From contig JAFIEG010000031.1 in the NCBI GenBank assembly GCA_020832665.1, positions 1-45,918 of the forward strand: a stretch of DNA of 45,918 bases, read 5' to 3'. This document shows, one piece after another, positions 17,045 through 25,109 of this stretch. Position 1 is the stretch's first letter, and each line of letters opens with the position of its first letter. A program made the position numbers and the translations under genes. The notes under the pieces are model-generated. The model was not told where the DNA came from. It searched no databases and saw only the letters and a program-made list of their open reading frames with translations. The stretch comes from Pararhodobacter sp. (GTDB lineage Bacteria > Pseudomonadota > Alphaproteobacteria > Rhodobacterales > Rhodobacteraceae).

Positions 17045-18345
17045 GGGTAATTCCTTATCACGCGCCTTGTCTTGCCCTCAGTCACCGGGAAGCTGCCGGC
17101 GGGCACGATGGTCACCCGCGCGGTGGCGCCCAGCCTGTTCTTGATCGCCGCTTCCAGCCGCGCCACCAGCGTGCCGTCATCACCGCGCCCCTTGGCCAGT
17201 TCGGCCTGCACCGGCAGCACGTCATGGGGCGGCGGGCTATCCAGCGTGATGCGGTAATCGCCCGAAAGCTCGGCGAAGCTGGCCACCACCGCCGCCACCA
17301 TGGTGGGGAACATGTTCAGCCCCCTGACGACCACCATGTCGTCGGAACGCCCGATGACGCGAAAGCGAAACCCGGTGCAGCCGCAGCGGCAGGGTTCGGT
17401 GGCGCTGACGGCAATGATGTCGCCGGTGCGAAAGCGCACCAGCGGCTGGCATTCGCGCTCAAGATGGGTGAGCACCAGCTCGCCCTCTGCGCCGGCCTCC
17501 AGCGCCTTCACGGCGCCGGTGTCGGGGTTGATCAGCTCGGCATGCAGCACGTCATGGGCAAGGAAATGCAGATCGGTGTCATGTTGGCACTGCGCGGCGA
17601 AATTACAGAACACATCCGACACGCCGTAATTGGCGTTGCGCGGCTCCATCCCCCAGATATCGCGAAAGCGCTGCCTTGTGGCGGGGTCGTCCAGCCCCGG
17701 CTCGCCACCAAACAGCCCCAGCTTGAGGCCCAGATCGGCCGGCGCAAGGCCGGGGAACTTTTCCGCCACCACCCGTTCCAGGACCGCCGGGTAAGAGGGT
17801 GTGCAGGAAATCGCTGTGATGCCCGTCTCAAGGATCGTGCGCACCAGAAGTTCGCTTGACCCCACGCCGAAAGGCACCACCGTCGCCCCCGTGCGTTCAA
17901 GCGACATGTGGTCGGTGAGCCCGCCCATCCACATCTGGTAATTCAGGCAATGCACCACGGTAATGCCCGGCCCCAGCCCGGCCAGCGCCTGTGCCCGGCT
18001 GCCGACGATCTCGGTTACCGCGCAGTCGCGCGCGCTCATCGCCAGGTTCATCGCCTGGCCGGTAGTCCCCGAGGTGCGGTGCAGCCGCGACACTTCGGCG
18101 CGCGGCGCGGCCAGATAATCGCCGAAGGGAGGGTGCGCCTCTTGCGACAGGCGCAGCCCCGCCTTGTCGGAAAAGGGCAGCTCGGGCAGGTCTTCCAGCC
18201 GGCCGGGTGGTGCGGCGCCGTCCCACAGCAGCCGGTAGAAGCCCGAATTCGCGGCGACATGCGTGCTCTGGCGCTCCCACGCCGCCTGCCGTCTTGCGGC
18301 CATGGCTTCCGGCGCGACAAGATGTCCGTCATCAACAAGGGTCAC
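17041..18345 (-). CDS. PaaK-type (phenylacetate-CoA ligase family) acyl/aryl-CoA ligase
   Basis: 434 residues, the length of PaaK proteins. The ATP-binding loop is RTSGTTGQAMNL near residue 92. The C-terminal region has the family's Cys-rich turn and hinge (CRCGCTGFRFRVIGRSDDMV then VVRGLNMFPT). The family activates phenylacetate and related aryl or alkyl acids with ATP and CoA. No other phenylacetate genes (paaABCDE, paaZ) are in the window, so a different acid is likely. The start is GTG at 18345; it overlaps the TGA of the upstream small gene (GTGA), a common coupling arrangement. It forms an operon with the hydratase and is divergent from a P450. Confidence 0.9.
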   Translation of the reverse strand: MTLVDDGHLVAPEAMAARRQAAWERQSTHVAANSGFYRLLWDGAAPPGRLEDLPELPFSDKAGLRLSQEAHPPFGDYLAAPRAEVSRLHRTSGTTGQAMNLAMSARDCAVTEIVGSRAQALAGLGPGITVVHCLNYQMWMGGLTDHMSLERTGATVVPFGVGSSELLVRTILETGITAISCTPSYPAVLERVVAEKFPGLAPADLGLKLGLFGGEPGLDDPATRQRFRDIWGMEPRNANYGVSDVFCNFAAQCQHDTDLHFLAHDVLHAELINPDTGAVKALEAGAEGELVLTHLERECQPLVRFRTGDIIAVSATEPCRCGCTGFRFRVIGRSDDMVVVRGLNMFPTMVAAVVASFAELSGDYRITLDSPPPHDVLPVQAELAKGRGDDGTLVARLEAAIKNRLGATARVTIVPAGSFPVTEGKTRRVIRNYP

Positions 18346-18586
18346 GACGCCAAGCCCTTTCTCCAGAGTTGGGTAAACATGTCCGGCACCGCGTCGCGGA
18401 CTTGCGACAGCGCGCCGCTGCGCCCTGGCACAGGCGCTCGGTGGCCAGAAGCAAGGCGCCGGCGATCAGCAGCGCAATGCGAGCGCCATCGTCCTTGCGC
18501 ATGGCCTCGCGCCCGGGCTCGAGCCAGGCGATGAAGCTGTCGGCGGCGGCATCGTGTTCGGAACTGGCGATGGCGGGGGTTGGCAT
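18342..18586 (-). CDS. Small protein (about 81 residues) with an apparent frameshift
   Basis: From the ATG at 18586 one frame reads convincingly (MPTPAIASSEHDAAADSFIA, then WLEPGREAMRKDDGARIALL and IAGALLLATERLCQGAA) with high G/C at third positions. Near 18405-18425 this frame turns Arg/Cys-rich, while the frame one base over becomes protein-like (GALSQVRDAVPDMFTQLWRK, then GLAS) and stops at 18342-18344, overlapping the ligase GTG. The combined length misses a multiple of three by one base, as a single-base deletion would give. It may be a sequencing error, a real mutation or a recoding site. Without the shift, the first frame would run on to 18332. Family not recognised. Confidence 0.55.
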
Positions 18587-18600
18587 GGGCTCGGCTCTGG

Positions 18601-18628
18601 CTGAATATGATACTGATATCATTTTCAG
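18601..18628. promoter_or_regulatory. 28-bp near-perfect palindrome, candidate repressor operator
   Basis: Arms CTGAATATGATA (18601-18612) and TATCATTTTCAG (18617-18628) are complementary at 11 of 12 positions around a 4-bp centre CTGA. The element is an AT-rich island in GC-rich DNA and lies 15 bp before the start of the small gene, in the region divergent from the P450 (start 18895). Size and symmetry fit a TetR- or GntR-type dimer site. No such regulator is in the window. The remaining ~265 bp up to the P450 hold no gene I can support. Confidence 0.7.
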
Positions 18629-18894
18629 AAAATTGGTCAAACACATGAAGCGTATAGGTTGCAGCACGGGCGGGAACAAACCGCCCCATGAATTGCTTCA
18701 CCGAAACCGGCTCACACCGCCTGTCTTGCAAGCATTGTGGCCGCGGTTTGCATTCGATACCCCCAATCACGATCTTCGGCGGCATTGCGGGGTTCATCGA
18801 GGGTATCGTTGCAGTTATCGTGGGGTGATGACGCGGTTTGCGGGCGCACCGATCGGCCCGCCAGCGCCCGGCACCCGAGATCGAAGGAAAACCC

Positions 18895-20097
18895 ATGACA
18901 TCCGACGCTGCGCTTGCTGATGCCCCCTTTCTCGATGCCGCGAGCCCGGCCTTTTCCATCCGTTCCGACGTGGTGCGCCGGGCGCGCGCGCAAAACTGGT
19001 TCGCGCGCACGCCCTATGGCCTTGCCGTGCTGCGCCACAAGCAGGTGGGGGAACTTCTCAACCATCCCGCCCTGATTCAGGGCAGCCATAACTGGCCGGC
19101 GCTCAACGGCGTGCCTGAGGGCGCCTTTGCCGATTGGTGGTGCAAGACGATTCTGGTGACGGAAGGCGATGACCATTGGCGGTTGCGCCGGCTGGTGAAC
19201 CCGGCCTTCTCGCCGCAGGTGGTCAGGGCGCTGATGCCCGAATTCGAGCGCATCAGTATAGAACTGGCCGAGGGGTTCATCGACCGTGGCGAATGCGATT
19301 TCATGGAAGAATTCGCCGATCCTTACGCCGCGCGCGTGCTGTGCCTGCTGCTGGGCCTGCCCGCGGACGAGGCCGGCTTCATCCTGCACAACGCCGCCGA
19401 GATGGGGCTGGCGCTGGGCGTGAATTACCGCGCCGAGATCGAGCGGGTGGAGGCGGCGACGCGGGCACTGTCGGATCATGTCGCCAAGGTGCTGGAAGAG
19501 CGGCGCAAGCGCCCGGGCGAGGATATCCTGTCGCGGATGGTGCAGGCCAGCGAGGGCGGCGACCGGCTCTCGGCATGCGAATTGCACAATCTGGCGCTGA
19601 TGCTGATCTTCGCCGGCGTCGATACAACGCGCAACCAGCTTGGGCTGGGTATCGCCATGTTCATCGACCACCCCGAACAATGGAAGGCGCTGGCCGCCGA
19701 CCCGTCACTCGACATGGCTGCGGCCACCGAGGTGATGCGCATGCGCCCGACGATCACCTGGGTGACGCGGCTGGCCACCAAGGATTTCGATTATGGCGGC
19801 ATCACCATACGCGAGGGCACGGTGCTGCATCTGTATTCGGAAAGCGCCGGCACCGACCCGGATGTGTTTGGCGAGGCGTCCTTCGACATCACCGCACCGC
19901 GCGCGCGCAACTATGGCTTTGGTGGCGGCATCCATCACTGCCTGGGCAATATCGTGGCGCGCAACGACATGGCGGTGGCCTATCGCATCCTCGCCGCGCG
20001 CATCGGCCCGCCGCGCGCCGCCGGGATGGCGACATGGTTGGCCGACAGTGGCAATACCGGGCCGATCAGCCTGCCGATTGCCTTTGAGCGGCGATAG
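18895..20097 (+). CDS. Cytochrome P450
   Basis: 400-residue soluble bacterial P450. The I-helix oxygen-activation motif is AGVDTT (240-245), the K-helix ExxR is E279-V-M-R282, and the haem loop is FGGGIHHCLG with the thiolate ligand Cys349. No membrane anchor, so it needs separate redox partners (ferredoxin and reductase); none is in the window. The start at 18895 is preceded by AAGGAAA; an upstream in-frame GTG/ATG region is not protein-like. Divergent from the CoA-ligase/hydratase operon, it may hydroxylate the same substrate class. The substrate is not readable from sequence. Confidence 0.95.
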   Translation: MTSDAALADAPFLDAASPAFSIRSDVVRRARAQNWFARTPYGLAVLRHKQVGELLNHPALIQGSHNWPALNGVPEGAFADWWCKTILVTEGDDHWRLRRLVNPAFSPQVVRALMPEFERISIELAEGFIDRGECDFMEEFADPYAARVLCLLLGLPADEAGFILHNAAEMGLALGVNYRAEIERVEAATRALSDHVAKVLEERRKRPGEDILSRMVQASEGGDRLSACELHNLALMLIFAGVDTTRNQLGLGIAMFIDHPEQWKALAADPSLDMAAATEVMRMRPTITWVTRLATKDFDYGGITIREGTVLHLYSESAGTDPDVFGEASFDITAPRARNYGFGGGIHHCLGNIVARNDMAVAYRILAARIGPPRAAGMATWLADSGNTGPISLPIAFERR

Positions 20098-20164
20098 GGC
20101 GCGCGCGGCAAGTCGCTTGATTCGGCAAGAGGTTTTTCCCGCCCGTGCCTTTCGGTTCCCGCCG

Positions 20165-20701
20165 CTAACCGCCACCCGGGCGAAACGCCGCGCAGCGCGT
20201 CGGGTCGGTCTCGATGCGCGCGGCGCCGGTCAGATCCAGGCAATAGGGCACGGCGGCGAACACCGCTTCAAGGCAGGTGGCGATGGCGGCGGGCTTGCCG
20301 GGCAGGGTGATGATCAGCGTCTTGCCGCACACGCCGGCCGATTGCCGCGACAGGATCGCCGTGGGCACCTCGGCCAGCGAGGCGCGGCGCATCTCCTCGC
20401 CAAAGCCGGGCAGGTCGAAATCGATGACATCGGCCAGCGCCTCGGGCGTGCGGTCGCGCGGCGCCGGGCCTGTGCCGCCGGTGACCAGCACCAGATCGGC
20501 GCCGCCATCGCACAGCGCGCGCAGTGTATCGGCCACGCCCTTGCGCCCGTCGGGCACGATGCGCCGCTCGATGGCCAGCGGCGAGGTGATCACGCCGCGC
20601 AGCCATTCCTCGGCCGCCGGGCCGCCCTTGTCCTCGTATTCGCCGCGCGCTGCGCGGTCGGAGACGGTTAGCACCACAATTTGCGCTGTCTCAGGCGACA
20701 T
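20165..20701 (-). CDS. mogA: MogA/MoaB-family molybdopterin adenylyltransferase
   Basis: 178 residues. The MPT-binding motifs of the family are clear: VLTVSDRAARGEYEDKGGP at the start, LVTGGTGPAPRDRTPEAL in the middle and IITLPGKPAAI late. MogA activates molybdopterin by adenylation before molybdate insertion by MoeA. The start at 20701 is chosen because IVVLTVSD should follow within about ten residues. Its 5' end overlaps the DUF2478-like gene by 11 bp. As last gene behind narI and the parvulin gene it probably supplies cofactor to the NarG enzyme. MoaB-type assignment is possible, and the two act alike. Confidence 0.88.
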   Translation of the reverse strand: MSPETAQIVVLTVSDRAARGEYEDKGGPAAEEWLRGVITSPLAIERRIVPDGRKGVADTLRALCDGGADLVLVTGGTGPAPRDRTPEALADVIDFDLPGFGEEMRRASLAEVPTAILSRQSAGVCGKTLIITLPGKPAAIATCLEAVFAAVPYCLDLTGAARIETDPTRCAAFRPGGG

Positions 20702-21203
20702 GGCGCTGCCCCGCCGCGCCCAGGCACCACTCAACGACCGTGGCCGCATCGGCCGCCAGCGGCTGGGCCAGCCCCTCGGCGAAGGTTTCGAAATGCGGCA
20801 GGTTCTGCGCGTTCACGCCCACCAGCACCGGCATGCCCCTTCCCAGCGCCTCGGCGATCAGGGGCGCAAAGCCTCGCCCCTCGCATTCCTGCTTGCCGAA
20901 TTTGTTGACGATCATCAACTCGGCCCCGTCGAGCCGGCCCTGCACGGCGGCAACGGCTTCTTCCAGCACCCCGGCATCGAGCGTGCAGCCGCGCGCGGCC
21001 GAGCCACGGTCCTCGCTGATGCGCAGCACTGGCCCGTGGGGCAGAATGCGCAGATCCATGTCGCATTTGCGCCGGTTGGCGCGTTCGATATTGGTCTGCA
21101 CCGTGCCGCACAGGCGCAGTCTGCCGGCAAGAAGCGCCGCGATATCAGCCAGAAACGCGTCATTGGCGCCGCGTCCGGGCAGGCAGACATAGGCAAGCAT
21201 CAT
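20691..21203 (-). CDS. DUF2478-like protein, molybdenum-linked context
   Basis: About 170 residues from the ATG at 21203, which has GAGGA 7 nt upstream; an earlier ATG at 21224 lacks this. It opens MMLAYVCLPGRGANDAFLAD, has a Cys-containing stretch ANRRKCDMDLRILPHG, a core LDAGVLEEAVAAVQ and the segment GAELMIVNKFGKQECEGRGF. This matches my recollection of DUF2478 proteins, often found near molybdate transport or molybdoenzyme genes and thought to have a P-loop-like fold, although a clear Walker A is not seen. It lies between the parvulin and mogA genes. Function unknown; a role in Mo supply or cofactor handling is inferred from place. Confidence 0.65.
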   Translation of the reverse strand: MMLAYVCLPGRGANDAFLADIAALLAGRLRLCGTVQTNIERANRRKCDMDLRILPHGPVLRISEDRGSAARGCTLDAGVLEEAVAAVQGRLDGAELMIVNKFGKQECEGRGFAPLIAEALGRGMPVLVGVNAQNLPHFETFAEGLAQPLAADAATVVEWCLGAAGQRHVA

Positions 21204-21298
21204 GCGGGTGTCCTCATCGGTCATGGCCGGGCCGCGGCAGGCACCAAACCCGAAGGCTGGCACCCGCGGCCCGGCAAGTCAATTCGCGGCAGGCGCCG

Positions 21299-22078
21299 TC
21301 ACGCGGCCTGCATCGCCACGCCTTCGATAGCGGCCTTCTCCACAAGCTCGGCGGTGAAGCGCTTTGCCGCGCGCAACCAGGCGGCGCGGGCATGGGCCTC
21401 GCGAAGCCGCGGCAGCACCGTATCGAAGGGCAGCACCGCGCCGGGCGCGCGCGCATCGAGGCGGATGAGATGCACGCCGAAACGGGTTTGAACCGGCTCG
21501 CTGATCTGCCCTTCCTGCAGCGCATCGAGCGCGGCTTCGAATTCGGGCACGGTGTCGCCCTGGGTGAGCTGGCCCAGAAGCCCGCCCGAATCCTTTGACG
21601 AGCAGGCGGAATGGGTGCGGGCCAGCTCGGCAAATCGGCGCGGGGCGGCGCGCAGCTCTTGCAGCACCGCCTCGGCGCGGGCGCGCAGCGCGTCCGCACC
21701 GCCGCCCCCGGCGAAAAGAATATGCGCTGCCTCGTAGAGTGTGGGCGCGCGAAAGCGATCGGGCTGCGCCTCGTAATGGGCGCGCAGCTTGGCGTCATCT
21801 GCCGGTTCGGGGTGAACCGCCTGTTCCAGCAACTGGCGGATCAGCGCCTCGTCGGCGGTTTCCACCTGCCCCGGCGCGATCTCGGCCGGGGCGGGGGCAA
21901 GGCCGCGCGCGCTTGCCTCCTGCAGCATCAACTCGCGGATGGCGAGCGCGCGCGCGGCGGCTTTCCAGGCATGCCCCGGCTTGTCTTTCGGGGCGGGGTG
22001 GTTTTGCGCCTCGGCCGCGATGCGTTCGGGCGAAATGGTGGTGCCATTGACGACAATTGGCGGCAGAAGCGGTTTCAT
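21299..22078 (-). CDS. Parvulin-type peptidyl-prolyl isomerase in the nar operon
   Basis: 259 residues. The C-terminal half is a PpiC/parvulin domain: EAAHILFAGGGGADALRARAE, FAELARTHSACSSKDSGGLLG, FEAALDALQEGQISEPVQT and FGVHLIRLDA are the typical blocks. The N-terminal half is helical and resembles the SurA/NifM-like chaperone part. There is no signal peptide, so it is cytoplasmic, fitting help with folding of NarG/NarH before membrane attachment. It follows narI by 57 bp. Parvulins are common at this place in proteobacterial nar operons; the exact client is inference. Confidence 0.85.
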   Translation of the reverse strand: MKPLLPPIVVNGTTISPERIAAEAQNHPAPKDKPGHAWKAAARALAIRELMLQEASARGLAPAPAEIAPGQVETADEALIRQLLEQAVHPEPADDAKLRAHYEAQPDRFRAPTLYEAAHILFAGGGGADALRARAEAVLQELRAAPRRFAELARTHSACSSKDSGGLLGQLTQGDTVPEFEAALDALQEGQISEPVQTRFGVHLIRLDARAPGAVLPFDTVLPRLREAHARAAWLRAAKRFTAELVEKAAIEGVAMQAA

Positions 22079-22135
22079 GGCGCTATCCTTTCAAGGCGCC
22101 CTGCCGCCGTTATCGGGGCGGCAGGGCAGGTCTTT

Positions 22136-22867
22136 TCACTTGTTGGCGTTCATGGGCTTGAGCCCGGTGCGCGCCGGCTTCGCCCCGCGGCGCGAGCGCA
22201 CGATCTGGTAGCCGGGCCGCCACAGAAAGCGGATCGGAACCGACAGCATGTGCACCAGCCGGGTGAAGGGAAACAGCGCCACGATTACCAGGCCAAGGAA
22301 GATATGCAGCTTGTAGAGCCAGTGCACATCGACCACCTCCTGCCAGGCATTGACCTGCAGGCCCATGACCGATTGCGACCAGGACATGAACTGCAGCATC
22401 TTGGCGCCATCCATATGGCCCAGCGTCAGCCAGATGGTGCCCATGCCGATGACGATCTGCACCCACAGGATGGCCAGGATGCCGATATCGGCATAGGTGG
22501 AGTTGTTGCGGATACGCGGGTCATAGAGCCGGCGATGCAGCAGCATGGTGCAGCCGACAAAGGCCGCCAGCCCCGCCAGCCCGCCGATAACCACCGCCAT
22601 CCATTGCTTGAGGGCGTAGGAAACGCCCAGCGTATCGAGCACCCAGACCGGGGTGAACAGGCCGATGAGGTGACCGAAGAAAAGCACGATGATGCCCACA
22701 TGAAACAGCACCGAGCCCCACATCAGTTGCTTGCGCCGCAAGAGCTGGCTGGACGAGGTTTTCCAGGTGTGTGGGTCGCGCTCGTAGCGGGCGATGGTGC
22801 CGACCAGCGCGATGGCCAGCACCGCATAGGGCATGATGCCGAAGATGAAGAAATCGAGGTCAAACAT
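22136..22867 (-). CDS. narI: Respiratory nitrate reductase gamma subunit, cytochrome b
   Basis: 243 residues with five membrane helices. The four haem ligands of E. coli NarI (His56, His66, His187, His205) are matched by H56 and H66 (LFHVGIIVLFFGHLIG) and H188 and H206 (LYKLHIFLG, FTRLVHML). It takes electrons from quinol at the periplasmic side and passes them to NarH. A basic tail (RSRRGAKPARTGLKP) follows the last helix. It begins 17 bp after narJ in the narGHJI order. Confidence 0.97.
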   Translation of the reverse strand: MFDLDFFIFGIMPYAVLAIALVGTIARYERDPHTWKTSSSQLLRRKQLMWGSVLFHVGIIVLFFGHLIGLFTPVWVLDTLGVSYALKQWMAVVIGGLAGLAAFVGCTMLLHRRLYDPRIRNNSTYADIGILAILWVQIVIGMGTIWLTLGHMDGAKMLQFMSWSQSVMGLQVNAWQEVVDVHWLYKLHIFLGLVIVALFPFTRLVHMLSVPIRFLWRPGYQIVRSRRGAKPARTGLKPMNANK

Positions 22868-22884
22868 GGTTCATTCCTCCTGGC

Positions 22885-23586
22885 TCAGGAGCCTTGCGCA
22901 TGGGGTGCGCGGGCCGGGTTGAGCGGCATGTCCATTTTCGCGAGGATATCGCGGCTGATCGGGCAACCCGCATCGGGGTCGGGGCCGAAGGTGACCTGCG
23001 CTTCTTCCCACACGGCATCGAGCGCGGTGAGATCCTCGGGGTCGTCATCGGCCTCGGACAGAAGCGCTTCGGCCTCGTCCGACTGCCTGATCTGCCCCAT
23101 CGCCACCAGCGCCGAGAGCACCGGCGCGTAGTTGCTCTCGCGCCGTTTCAGCCGCTCGGCCAGCGCCAGCACGATATGGCCGGCATCATTGAGGATGGCG
23201 CGGGCCTGTTCGGGCGGCTGGGTGGACAGGAATTCCAGCAGCACCGGCAGGTGATCGGGCAGTTCCGGCCCGACCAGATCGAAGCCGCCGGCGCGATAGG
23301 TTTCCAGCAGGTCCACCATTGCCCCGCCCCGGTCGCGGCTTTCGCCGTGGATATGCTCGAACAGGTTGAGCGAGAGCGTGCGCGAACGGTCGAAAAGCAG
23401 CACATAGCGCTCCTGCAGGTCGAATATGTCGCGCGTTTCCAGGTCATTCAGCAACGGCTCGATGGCAGTTACTTGGGCCGGGGGCAAAAGCCCCTCGGCC
23501 AGCGCCTCGCGGATCGCCGGCACGGCGGCCTGCAGATCGGCGGTGGGGTAGGTCAGCAGCGCTGACAGGGCTCTGTAGGTTTTCAT
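22885..23586 (-). CDS. narJ: Nitrate reductase assembly chaperone
   Basis: 233 residues, all-helical, of the NarJ/TorD family. The diagnostic block is SLNLFEHIHGESRDRGGAMV followed by DLLETYRAGGFDLVGPELPD and LPVLLEFLS. NarJ binds apo-NarG, keeps it from the membrane until the Mo cofactor is inserted and is not part of the final enzyme. Its ATG overlaps the narH stop by 4 bp (ATGA), so stoichiometry is coupled to narH translation. An acidic C-terminal stretch (EADDDPEDLTALDAVWEE) is present. Confidence 0.95.
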   Translation of the reverse strand: MKTYRALSALLTYPTADLQAAVPAIREALAEGLLPPAQVTAIEPLLNDLETRDIFDLQERYVLLFDRSRTLSLNLFEHIHGESRDRGGAMVDLLETYRAGGFDLVGPELPDHLPVLLEFLSTQPPEQARAILNDAGHIVLALAERLKRRESNYAPVLSALVAMGQIRQSDEAEALLSEADDDPEDLTALDAVWEEAQVTFGPDPDAGCPISRDILAKMDMPLNPARAPHAQGS

Positions 23587-25109
23587 GATTTGATGAACTC
23601 CTGCGGGCTGCGGAACCGCTTTCCGCCGCTGAAAAGCGAGAATCCGGAAGTGCCGGTGGAGCAGCCATTGCCGTCGGTAAAGCCGCAGCCCCCCTTGAGG
23701 TCATAGGCATCTTCCACCAACTCGCGATGCGTGGTGGGGATGACGAAACGATCCTCGTAATTGGCAATCGCCATGAGCTGATACATCTCGTCGATCTGCT
23801 GCGGCGTCAGCCCGACGCGCTTGGCCACGCCGAGATTGACCACTCCATCCACCGTCTTCGAGCGCATGTAGGAGCGCATCGCCAGCATGCGCTCCAACGC
23901 CGAGACGATGGGTGCCTCGTCGCCCGCGGTCAGCATGTTGGCCAGGTAACGCACCGGAATGCGCAGGCTCTGCACATCGGGCATGTCATCTTGCGCGCTG
24001 ATCATGCCGGCCTCGGCGGCGTTCTGGATGGGTGAGAGCGGCGGGATATACCACACCATCGGCAAGGTGCGATATTCGGGGTGCAGCGGGAAGGCGATCT
24101 TCCATTCCATCGCCATCTTCCAGATCGGCGATTCCTGCGCGCCCTTGATCCAGTCATCGGGCACCCCCTCGGCGCGCGCGGCCTCGATCACCTTCGGATC
24201 GTTGGGATCGAGGAACACGCCAAGCTGCGCGTCGTAGAGATCCTTTTCGTTCTCGGTACTGGCGGCCTCGGCGATCTTGTCGGCATCATAGAGCATGACG
24301 CCCAGATAGCGGATGCGCCCGACGCAGGTTTCCGAGCACACGGTGGGCTGCCCGCTTTCAAGGCGCGGATAGCACAGCGTGCATTTCTCGGATTTGCCGG
24401 TGGACCAGTTGTAATAGATCTTTTTGTAGGGGCAGCCCGAGACGCACATGCGCCAGCCGCGGCATTTTTCCTGATCGATCAGGACCACCCCGTCATCCTC
24501 GCGCTTGTAGATCGCGCCCGAGGGGCACGACGCCACGCAAGACGGGTTCAGACAGTGCTCGCACAGTCGCGGCAGATACATCATGAAGGTATTTTCGTAC
24601 TGCCCGTAGATGTCCTTCTGCACGCCTTCGAAGTTGTAATCCTGCCCGCGCTTGGCGAACTCCCCGCCCAGGATTTCCTCCCAGTTGGGGCCCCATTCGA
24701 TCTTCTCCATGCGCTCGCCCGAAACCAGCGATCGCGGGCGCGCGGTGGGGAAGGCCTCCATCTCGGGGGCCGATTTCAGGTGGTCATAGTCGAAATCGAA
24801 GGGCTCGTAGAAATCGTCGATCTCGGGCAGATCGGGGTTGGCAAAGATATTCGCCAGAATCCGCCACTTGCCGCCCTGCTTGGGGATCAGCTTGCCGGAA
24901 GCCGTGCGCTTCCAGCCGCCATTCCAGCGCTTCTGGTTCTCCCAGTCCTTGGGATAGCCGATGCCGGGCTTGGTTTCGACATTGTTGAACCATGCATATT
25001 CAACGCCCTCGCGTGAGGTCCAGACGTTCTTGCAGGTTACCGAGCAGGTGTGACACCCGATGCATTTGTCGAGGTTCAGCACCATTCCGATCTGGGCACG
25101 CACTTTCAT
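23583..25109 (-). CDS. narH: Respiratory nitrate reductase beta subunit, Fe-S protein
   Basis: 508 residues. Four cysteine groups that carry one [3Fe-4S] and three [4Fe-4S] clusters are intact: CIGCHTCSVTC (C16-C26), CEHCLNPSCVASCP, CRGWRMCVSGCP and CTLCYPRLESGQPTVCSETC. The Trp in CRGW replaces a cysteine, which marks the [3Fe-4S] site. It conducts electrons from NarI haem to NarG on the cytoplasmic side. The start overlaps the narG stop (ATGA), and its stop overlaps narJ the same way. Confidence 0.97.
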   Translation of the reverse strand: MKVRAQIGMVLNLDKCIGCHTCSVTCKNVWTSREGVEYAWFNNVETKPGIGYPKDWENQKRWNGGWKRTASGKLIPKQGGKWRILANIFANPDLPEIDDFYEPFDFDYDHLKSAPEMEAFPTARPRSLVSGERMEKIEWGPNWEEILGGEFAKRGQDYNFEGVQKDIYGQYENTFMMYLPRLCEHCLNPSCVASCPSGAIYKREDDGVVLIDQEKCRGWRMCVSGCPYKKIYYNWSTGKSEKCTLCYPRLESGQPTVCSETCVGRIRYLGVMLYDADKIAEAASTENEKDLYDAQLGVFLDPNDPKVIEAARAEGVPDDWIKGAQESPIWKMAMEWKIAFPLHPEYRTLPMVWYIPPLSPIQNAAEAGMISAQDDMPDVQSLRIPVRYLANMLTAGDEAPIVSALERMLAMRSYMRSKTVDGVVNLGVAKRVGLTPQQIDEMYQLMAIANYEDRFVIPTTHRELVEDAYDLKGGCGFTDGNGCSTGTSGFSLFSGGKRFRSPQEFIKS

